A DNA stretch of 64,000 nucleotides from positions 157,085,293 to 157,149,292 of the forward strand of contig CM043958.1 in the NCBI GenBank assembly GCA_014529385.2. The letters are read 5' to 3'. Below the pieces are notes generated by a model. It saw only the letters and a program-made list of their open reading frames with translations, did not search any database and had not been told where the DNA came from. Below are positions 56,071 to 64,000 of the stretch, piece after piece. The stretch comes from Adiantum capillus-veneris. Lineage: Eukaryota > Streptophyta > Polypodiopsida > Polypodiales > Pteridaceae. Position 1 is the stretch's first letter. Each line of letters opens with the position of its first letter. A program made the translations under genes and the position numbers.

Positions 56071-57262
56071 TGTAACATTTAATGGCCTAATAACTTATGT
56101 GTAGCGGAAATTAGCATGAACATAGTGGGCATTTCATTAGAATAGATTCCTAATGAGAATTACAAGAGTGCTTGGGTGGAGAGAGCAACAAAAAGCATAA
56201 CACCTAGTTAGATAGCATCGACAATACTTTCAAAAGAGAGAGAGATTAAGCTAATGACAACAGTTGAGGACCGGATTTGCATGGAGCCGGTCCCCCTCCA
56301 AAAGGCTTTGTATTATGGTTTCTCCCATCAAGAGAGACATTGTACAATACAATTCTTTGTGTTCCTTCAAGACTAGCTAGTGCAATGAAGATGGAAACTT
56401 CATGCACTAAGCAAAACACTTAAAAAACACAACTTGAATTATCCCCGTTCTCAGACCCAAGACCTCACACACCTTCGAAGATGGTGAGAGCTAGCAGGGT
56501 ATGAGAGTAGATTGAGAGGAAGAAGGAGTATCTTACGAGAAAGATGTACATCTCCTCACATAATCACTCATATGTAGCATAGCTTAGCTTAGTAATTATC
56601 TTGGTAGAGGAGATAAGCATGCATTGAAGCTTGGCTCTTGGTTGGATTTGCATCCACATGCCAAGAGAGTGTTGATGTAGGCTTCTATCTCACAAGCTTG
56701 GAGTAGGTGATGAGTTCTCCATTAAAGCTTGGGAAGAGATAGTCTTCTCTTTCTTCACACATAGACTTGTGTGAGTGTGTGTGTGTGATAATGCCCTGCA
56801 AAAATCAGCCCCCTCTCTCTCTTGGGCGAGCCCTCTTGCTATTTGCTCTTGCTGAAGCCTTATTGGCCCTCCCCAAGTCAAGCCAATCACAATTAAGCAG
56901 CATAAGTGATAGCCTTTTGACATGTGTCCCCCTTTCCCCTTTTGTGAGAGCTTTAGGTAATTAAATAATTAAACTAAACTCTCATTGGACCCCTTTGCCT
57001 CCTGGCCAATAGGAATCAGGCAAGCCATGAGGCTCATGAATGCTCATTGGACCCCTTGGGAGACTGCCCAATAGTCTTCTAGGAGACTTAATTCTCATTG
57101 GTTTCTTTTATTAAATGTTTTTAAATTAATTAAACTAGATTTACTCTAGTCTAAATCTCATCGGTCCACTTCAAGGGTCATCCAATAGAAATTGGGCACA
57201 CCTTGTGGGCATCTGGCCTAGGGAGCTGACATGTGTCCCTCATTCCCTTTGTGTAAAGGGAG

Positions 57263-57353
<91 letters not shown>

Positions 57354-57732
57354 CTTTCTCTCTCATCCCCTACCTTTAGGGCTCGCCCCCTCCCATGTAG
57401 GGATTGCAAAGACTTTTTTAGTCACACACAAAGCATCCAATTTCCCCTAGGTTTGACCTTTGGACACAACCTTTGAATTTTGGAACCTTAGCGTTTTGGA
57501 AGTCTTAATGGGCTGAACCTTAGGGTCTTTTTAGCCCATTGTTTGCACATGGTTCTTTTGTAGATCGCCCCCCCTTTGGATCCCTATTTTCCCTCCTTTG
57601 GATCCCTACTGTGGCCGGTCTGCTAACTTAACCAATATTCTAGCTTTTTCTCCCCTAGCACTTCCCCACATTAAATGATCATTTTAATCTGAGAAAATCA
57701 TTTAGGAGAATTAGATATTGATTATTATGACA
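56071..57732 (-). repeat. 5' LTR of chromovirus B
   Basis: 1662 bp, TGTCATAAT...TTACA on the minus strand. It contains a single (TG)n run of about 44 units at 57265-57352. It matches 40654-42507 closely outside the duplicated microsatellite block. Confidence 0.94.
57265..57352. repeat. (TG)n microsatellite
   Basis: A pure 88-bp TG run within the chromovirus B 5' LTR. Val-Cys and His-Thr repeat frames here are artefacts. Confidence 0.97.
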
Positions 57733-57737
57733 GATAG
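57733..57737. repeat. Target-site duplication GATAG, right copy
   Basis: Right-hand copy of the duplication flanking chromovirus B. If the element and one copy are ignored, the coiled-coil frame is continuous across the site. Confidence 0.95.
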
Positions 57738-58477
57738 AACATGAGGCCAGCCAGGACGAAGCTATAGAGCTGAAAGATCAAATGACACTGAAAGATCAGA
57801 CCATCCAAAGGCTAAGGGCATCTCCGGGCAGAGTCAAAGCCACGGCCTCAACTAGCACTGCTTCAGAGAAGGATATGTATGAAGAACAGATGAAGGAACT
57901 CCAAAAGGATTTGACACTAGAGAAGAGACAAAGATTGATGTTGGCCAAGGGCTCCCTAGTGATGCAAAGCCATTTGGAGGATGAGAAAAAGGCCATGAAA
58001 GATGAGCTAGCAGCCTTGAAAAAGACGATGGACGAGGATCTAGAGATGATGCAAACTGAAAATGAAGACACCAAGAAGAAGCTAGAAGAGGCTGAGAAAG
58101 CTAATGCTAAATTGAACAACCTTTTAGTGACCATGGGGGATCAAGCTGAACAGGAAAAGAAAGAATATCAAAATAAGATTGATGAGCTAAAAGGCCAACA
58201 TCAGACTGAAGAGCCACACTTGAGCACATGGCCACCAGCTATGGAAGGAATTGATATAGAAAATGTGTTAGATCCAGTGGACACAACAATGCAAGATGAA
58301 ATCCTTGTGGGACCATCCCAAGAGCCCCGGGATCTGACACAAGAAGAAGAAGACAATCTACAAAAGGCAATAGAAGCAGCCATAAAAAGACACTGCCAAA
58401 GAAGCAATGGAGTGGGAGCAGAGGATATTGAAGTCTATGACCATTCAGAAATTAGATGCAAATGTGGTTTGACATGA
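57738..58477 (+). pseudogene. Coiled-coil ORF, C-terminal part
   Basis: The frame left at 40653 continues here without shift and stays open to TGA 58475. The middle is strong coiled coil (EDEKKAMKDELAALKKTMDE, ENEDTKKKLEEAEKANAKLN). A shorter acidic tail with EEEDNLQKAIEAAIKRHCQR follows, ending KCGLT. No family was recognised. Upstream stops mean the whole gene is not translatable, but this 3' section is remarkably clean for a pseudogene in such old DNA. Confidence 0.75.
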
Positions 58478-59179
58478 ATGGCTGCAACCCTCTCTCCCAT
58501 ATCCTCTTCTCAAGTATGAAGCTGCTACAATAAACAAGAGGATTAAAGACTTGGCCTCCTAAGAGTGTCTTTGCACAAGGTCATATGCAAAAGGCACCAT
58601 TATTCTATTTGTTATTATGTATCATCGATGCATATAGTCAATCATCAAAATAATGAACAATATATTCACTATATAATTTTATGCCAATAATGTGAAGAAA
58701 GTAGATACTTGCCATGTCACATTCACGAGCTAAGACTCTCACTATATTGATATCACATGTTATGTAGGTCAAGATATAACATACCCTACAGCTGTCAAAG
58801 ATAAAGAAAAGTAATCGACAATTGGCATCAAGGAAAAACACCAACCACATGTACACAATTTTTGCAATAGTAAAAAAATGACAATACTTGAAGACCTATG
58901 TGAAGAAGAAAATCTTTAAGTCTACAATCAAAGTTAACCCTTGTGTATATGTATAGAACTTTTTGTACCTCCAACCCTCTTTTGGTTAGGGAAGTTTGTG
59001 TGTCTATTCTTGTTTTTTAGAGATTGTGTGCTAATCCTTGTGTGTCTATAAGGGAGGATTGTGAGTCCCTCCATCTAGGTGTATTGGTTTAAGGGGAGAC
59101 TTGTGTATTGTGTACCCTACCCCTAGTGTGTTTTGAGAGGAGGATTGTGTGAGTCTAACAAAAACCACAAGGGGAGGTT
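58478..59179 (+). other. Internal 3' remnant and polypurine tract of copia-type element F
   Basis: No coding region is clear. Short purine-rich GGAGGATTGTG and GGGGAGACTTGTG motifs recur at about 59050-59150. The run CACAAGGGGAGGTTTG at 59167-59181 looks like a polypurine tract directly before an LTR. Where this remnant begins after the coiled-coil ORF is not visible. Confidence 0.45.
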
Positions 59180-59530
59180 TGTTGGATGTGAGCTTTGTTG
59201 AACCTTGTATGTGTGAACACCCCCTACCTATGTAGAAGCATAAGTGGCATAGTAGGTAATGTGATAGCATGTGGTCACTTTTAACATAGGATGATGATGC
59301 ATATGATGAAGTTTCACCTCATGATGTAGTCATGATGTCACCCTCTATGATACCTATAAAAGAGGCTTGTAATCTCTCTCTTCTAGTGTATAATCTAGAG
59401 ATCATTTGAGTCTACATTGACTATCTCTCTATCTCTCTCTCAATACACACACACACACACACACACACACACCATGAATTCTACTCTCATTAATCCACCC
59501 TAGATTCATCAAAAACTATACATCATAACA
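59180..59530 (+). repeat. LTR F, probable copia 3' LTR
   Basis: It starts TGTTGGATGTG after a purine tract and ends CATCATAACA, giving imperfect inverted ends. A TATA-like CTATAAAAG is at 59354-59362, and an (AC)n run is at about 59447-59472. Gypsy RT coding sequence starts on the other strand immediately after 59530, which supports the right boundary. No second LTR was found. Confidence 0.6.
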
Positions 59531-60055
59531 AGAAATTCATAATGCTTTGTTCATGTCTATCAAATGCAAGTTTGCAGACGTCCTCTCATATCATTTCAAG
59601 TTAATGATATCCCAATTTAAAACTAGCTTTATTGAGAATTACTTCCCCTATTAATATGTCAAGAAGGTCATCTACTCTAGGAATAGGGAGTTTTTCCTTG
59701 ATAGAAATATGGTTCAAACCTTTTTGGTCAATACACATACAAAGGCTCCATTCTTCTTCTTGACAAGAAGTATTGGAGCCTCACATAGTGAGCTACTAGT
59801 TCTTATGAATTCCATATCTAGAAAACCTTGATCTTGGGTTTCTATTCTTTTTGTGTAGTAGGATTCAATAAGGTGCTCTACTAGGCGGTTCAGTACTAGG
59901 AATGATATCTATCTTGTGGTCTGCAGCTTGTAAGTTTGGAAATCCATGAGGAAAATCATTCATGAAACACTCTTTTAATTGAGAAAGAAATGCCTTGTGT
60001 GAATCATCATGTAGTGGTTTTGATTCGGCACACTTCATTAATAAGCACAAGGTAT
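59531..60055 (-). pseudogene. Ty3/gypsy reverse transcriptase relic
   Basis: On the minus strand it encodes NDFPHGFPNLQAADHKIDII and STEPPSRAPY, then [19 protein letters not shown], then ASFKLGYH and EDVCKLAFDRHE. These are the successive RT N-terminal motifs of gypsy elements. It is cut at 59531 by LTR F and carries several stops. It resembles the relic at 1-655 in type but covers an earlier part of RT. Confidence 0.85.
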
Positions 60056-60189
60056 GTTCTTTTCTCCCTTATAATAACTTTCTTAGCATGTGTGTAAGAG
60101 AAGAGAAGGGGAAAATTTTCATGTTCAAATATAGCTTGAATGCAAATATTTTAATAATTATCATGCATGCCCATCTCCTTTCCAAGATT

Positions 60190-61110
60190 AACCCAAGCTA
60201 CAATATTTATTTTTCACAATTTGAAAGTCCCATGATGTGTTGTACATGGGGATTTAGTTCCAAGCTTCACCACTTGTCCAAGCTAACTATATTGACATGT
60301 GATAGAAGCAAGCTCCACCATGTGTCCAAGCAAGGATCCATTAGAACATGGCAAACCATTAGTCCAACCTAGGCTCCCTTGAATCATGATAGAAGCAAAG
60401 ATCCACCACTTGTCCAAGCTAATAACAACCTTGAACAATATTTCTTCCCACCAATTGCAAAATCATGGTGTGTTTTACATGGAAACTTTTGTTACAAGGT
60501 CCAATACTTGTCAGAGCTATCTCCAAGCTACGATATTGTTTCTCACAATTTGAAAACCCATGATATGTTGTACATGGAGAGTTTTTCTCCAAGGTCCACC
60601 ACTTTTCCAAGCTAACTCTATGGAAACATGGGGATAGAAGCAAGCTTCACCATGTGTCCAAGTTAGGCTCCATTGAAACATAGGAAACCACTTGTCTAAG
60701 CTAGGATCCCTTGCAACATGAGCATAAGAAAAACCCCACCACTTGTCCAAGCTTTAGACAACCATGAATGATATTGTTTCTCACCAATTTCCAAACCCTT
60801 CATGTGTTTGTACAAGGAGAATTTTGTTACAAGTCCCACCACTTGTCTGAGCTACCTTTAAGCTCCAATATTATTTCTCATCATTTCGAAAATCCATAAT
60901 ATATTGTACATGGGGGGGTTTTCTCCAAGCTCCACAACATGTCCAAGATATTTCTATTGAAACATAAGGTAGAAGCAAGCTCCACCATGTGTCCAAGCTA
61001 GGATCGATTGGAACTTCGAAAACCACTTATCCAATTGAAGCTCCCTTGAAACATGGAGGGAAGCTAAGGTTCATTTCTTGTCCAAGATAGGCTACATAAA
61101 TAATGTGTGA
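60190..61110. repeat. Higher-order tandem repeat, about 334 bp
   Basis: A landmark (an ATATT-TTTCTCA-ATTTG-AAA-CCATGAT-TGTTGTACATGG-type block) recurs at about 60201, 60533 and 60869, 332 and 336 bp apart. A variant of the same block occurs at about 60437 and 60770. The spacing alternates near 237 and 97 bp, so each 334-bp unit contains two related subunits. The phrase CCACCACTTGTCCAAGCTA recurs throughout. Confidence 0.8.
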
Positions 61111-62040
61111 CTAAATCCAAAGGGACACCACTTCTCCAACCTTTAGAGATGCAAGGTGTACCAAGTGCATAAACTAGGCATGAGAAAATACTAGAAGATC
61201 ATTTGTGTAGCCTATTATCTTTAGTAGCAAGCTCCACAATGTGTCCAAGCCAGCCATGTGTAATTCTAATGTAAGAAGTACCTAAGATGTATAATCTATG
61301 ATGGTTGTAACAAGACAGGCTTCGTTTCAAGGTTGTGAACACTTATCCACCTCCACTTGTCTAAGCTCAGGTCCATTGAAGCATGGAGAAAAGCAAGTAA
61401 CCCCACCAATCAAGTCCACTCTATGTTCAAGCTAGAATCCATTTAAGCATGGAGAGAAGTAAGATCCTGAGTGTCCAATACGAAATATGTAAGATAGCAC
61501 GTGCAAAAGAAATAAGGGATTTATAATTAGGTACATTTATAAAAAAGTGTACTTACATAAAGAGTTTTTCAATTGACAAAGTAAAAATTTTCATACATAA
61601 GGGCTAGTTTTTTTACAAAAATTCATACATAAGGGATACATATAATACTTGAAAATACACAGGTAAGGGATTATTTAAATACCTCTTGTTCGCACGTGAT
61701 ATATGCAATTTTTACATAGCGGACTCCCCGAGAGTGAGATATACCTTAGTCCAAGATAGGATCCATTGAAACATGAGAGAGGAAAGGTTCACCACTTGTC
61801 CAAGCTATACATGGGCAATTTGTCTTTGAGGTTCTTCAGTTGTCTAAGGTGCACTTCATTGAAGCATGGAGATAAAGAAGGTCTACCACATGACCAAGAT
61901 ATACTCCATTGAGACACAAATAGAAGGTCCACCACTTGTCGGCCAAGCTAATGTAACAAATTGGTGTTATTTTAAAGTTCAACACAATTTTTATAATTAG
62001 ACTCCATGGTAGGTCCACCATTTGTCCAAGATAGGCTCCA
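61111..62040. repeat. Degenerate continuation of the CTTGTCCAAGCTA repeats
   Basis: The phrases TCCACCA(T/C)TTGTCCAAG and TCCATTGAAACATG recur at irregular distances up to about 62035. Non-repeat AT-rich sequence (61500-61730) lies between. No ORF is supported. Confidence 0.6.
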
Positions 62041-62259
62041 ATGTAGCATATGAAGGGATATTAATATGAGGTCTAAAACTTACAAAAATCAAGCTCTTAA
62101 GCCATTAAGTTTAGGTTAGTTTATATTTTTAATCTATGGATTCACCATTCAAACATTAAATACTTGATAACAAAAAGATAGACTCAAGCAATACTATATA
62201 AAACAAAATCTAACATTAAGAGTATCAAATTGCCAAAAAGAAAACATTAACATGTACAA
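62041..62259. other. AT-rich spacer
   Basis: Nothing recognisable was seen here. Confidence 0.5.
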
Positions 62260-63990
62260 GAAGTTCAAAACGTACATTTCGCCATTTCCAAATAGTCATT
62301 TAATGATAAATGACTCTGTTCTTCTTCTTCTTGACAATGGAGAAATCTCCTTTTCACTAGGCACATTGTCATCTGATTGCAACGTGGATTGGGGTTTGAA
62401 GACCAGCCCACTCTTCTATATCAACATGGGGCCTTAGCATAGTCTAGAAGCTTGATTGCTAAGGATGTTTGCTCCTCCACTCTCTCAACCAAGCATAGGA
62501 CTTCTTCTTTTTTTTTGTAGTCCTTCTTGTGCAACCAAGGAGCCATCACCAAAGGGATCAACGAGCTTGCGGTCTTCAAAACAATATGTATGGATGTAGT
62601 GCTTGACCAAAGGGCTTTTTTTGGCTTCCAAATATTGTAAATCTAACATGCCTTCATTTGATACTTGAAGCAATGAACAATTAATTGGTATGGGATGCTT
62701 CTCTGATCCTATTCTTAATTCTGCAAAAGAATTACCTTGTCCCAAGAAGGCAACAACTCCTAGGAACTTAATTTTTCCTTTGAAAGGAACTAATGGAAAG
62801 TGATGCAAGGCACCACAACAATGGTAGCTCAAATTATCTCCCAATCTTTGTAATGCACATTAGAAATTTGTGAATTTAGTGAAATCCACAAATGCAAGAA
62901 AGACAAACCCAGGCTCTGTTGACCCTCCAGCAATAGCCAATATCTCATCCAAAGCATTGCTAAATGTCTCCTCGCTTCATTGCAAACTGCCCCCATAGTG
63001 TTTTGCCAAGCCTAAAACACATAAGCGATAGGCATTTCATTGTTAAAGTGGTGCTTCAAGTAGTAATTTCCTTCCATCTGTAGGCTCACCATATATGTAG
63101 ACCATGGAAAATCTCTAGACTCAACTTGCTACTTTTGAAGTTGAACTACCCACTGAATATATTTTATTGCTTCATCTGGAAAATCCGTTTTCTTTATTCA
63201 ACACTTCAAGCTAGATTTGAGCCATTCCTCACATAGCATCAAAATTGTTTCATAAACTGCATCATTGATGTTATACATGTTGGCAACTTCTTCTCAATTT
63301 GTACATGGTGATTCCACATTCCAAGCATTGAAGCCCTCAAAAAGTGAATCTTGAATCAATTTGTCTAGCTTGACTTGCTTGATTCGATCATACATATCAG
63401 TTACATCACCATCTTTTGCACTCTTGGACAATAGAATCTTCTCTTCTTTGATTTCTTGATGAATAGTCTTTACCTCTGATTTGTCAAGCCATAAAGGAAT
63501 CTAAATGTAGTTGTTGGGGGTTTCCTATTCTCCTCCTCTAGTCTTTCAATGATTTCTAACCAAGAATCATAAACTTCATCAGAATATGTCACCATGTGCG
63601 CTTGTTTAGCAATCCAACTTACTCATGCACTCATTTTTGCCAATCAAAGAAAAACCTAAAAATAAATATAGCCATAATTAAAAGATTGAACATCTGTCAA
63701 AATATAAGGACTACAAGAAAGGAAAAAAGTGACTTACATCCCATCCAGCACGTGATACATGTCCCTCTGCAACTCCACTTGCTACCCTTGGTGATCGTCC
63801 TGAGAAGATCCATTGACTTCGCAAGTGTCTCAATATTTGACTATAAGGTTGCTTGATATACAATGCTTTAGCCTCATTGTTTTCAATGGCAGATATAGCA
63901 ATTGCAACAAATGGAGGACCATTTACAACAATGCGAGCCTTTCTAAATTTATACACGTCAATCAATCTTTGAAATATCTCTTTATTTTTT
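62260..63990 (-). pseudogene. Unrecognised decayed coding region
   Basis: Minus-strand stretches with protein-like composition occur in order: IDVYKFRKARIVVNGPPFVA to SRAGWD (63965-63740); SDEVYDSWLEIIERLEEEN (about 63540-63590); LFEGFNAWNVESPCTN (about 63310); DEILAIAGGSTEPGFVFLAF (about 62890-62960); and an open 119-codon frame at 62844-62485. The first stretch ends at GAT followed by GTAAGT, a consensus splice donor (about 63738), so it may have been a spliced gene. Stops and shifts are frequent. I do not recognise the family. It could be a host pseudogene or a DNA transposon gene. Confidence 0.4.
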
Positions 63991-64000
63991 TGTTGATTAT

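Larger units (their letters stand above)
40654..57732 (-). mobile_element. Chromovirus B (Ty3/gypsy), host of chimeric copia
   Basis: A full-length gypsy element on the minus strand with LTRs at 56071-57732 (5') and 40654-42507 (3'), flanked by GATAG. Removing the copia insertion at 43250-51092 leaves about 9.2 kb. It has an intact initiator-Met primer site, a nearly continuous Gag-Pol reading frame with a few stops and one frameshift region, and a chromodomain tail. Its LTRs are close to identical apart from repeat-length changes, so it is younger than chromovirus A of the same family. It is inserted in a coiled-coil open frame. Confidence 0.95.

Noticed and set aside
57205-57476. Open frames encoding long Cys-Val or His-Thr repeats
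   Set aside because: They are translations of the (TG)n microsatellite in an LTR, with no other coding support. The same applies to 3198-3510, 31485-31754 and 42030-42251.

Overview
This window is intergenic DNA from a large, repeat-rich eukaryotic genome, most probably a land plant. The evidence is Ty1/copia elements primed by initiator-Met tRNA, Ty3/gypsy chromoviruses with a C-terminal chromodomain, a LINE, a two-gene PIF/Harbinger transposon, and long AT-rich LTRs with dinucleotide repeats. The species cannot be told from the sequence, and no conventional host gene is recognisable with confidence. Almost everything is a transposable element or its remains, and most coding regions carry stops or frameshifts.

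Layout. (1) 1-2478: an antisense gypsy reverse-transcriptase (RT) relic, then the 3' end of a LINE. (2) 2479-16138: chromovirus A (+ strand, TSD AAACA), old and decayed, split in its gag by a copia element, Copia 1 (4923-10042, TSD GGGAG). (3) 16144-22908: a mosaic of truncated pieces: Harbinger transposase plus its SANT/Myb-like partner (- strand), a third chromovirus gag (+), an antisense copia RT, and about 2.7 kb of unassigned DNA. (4) 22909-about 38400: 'element C', a divergent gypsy element with a 927-bp 5' LTR and TGGCGCC-type primer site. It has palindrome-bearing tandem repeats on both sides of its coding region. Its polyprotein is unusual, with two integrase zinc-binding (HHCC) modules in tandem and a second retropepsin-like domain after the integrase. 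(5) 38459-58477: a long coiled-coil open frame, perhaps an extra ORF of element C, cut by chromovirus B (40654-57732, - strand, TSD GATAG). B is itself cut by a chimeric copia element (43250-51092, + strand, TSD CTTTT) carrying a 2.67-kb duplication of pol. (6) 58478-64000: a copia 3' LTR inserted next to an antisense gypsy RT relic, a higher-order tandem repeat of about 334 bp, and an unrecognised decayed coding region on the - strand.

The history can be read as nested insertions: coiled-coil ORF / element C, then chromovirus B, then chimeric copia; and separately chromovirus A, then Copia 1. Each of these four insertions has an intact 5-bp target duplication. Copia 1 and the second half of the chimera share the same inactivating lesions, so a defective copia lineage has been amplified in trans.

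The strongest candidates for something undescribed are the 26-28 bp perfect palindromes spaced about 285 bp apart in element C, whose arms change in a compensatory way, and the duplicated HHCC plus second protease architecture of its polyprotein.
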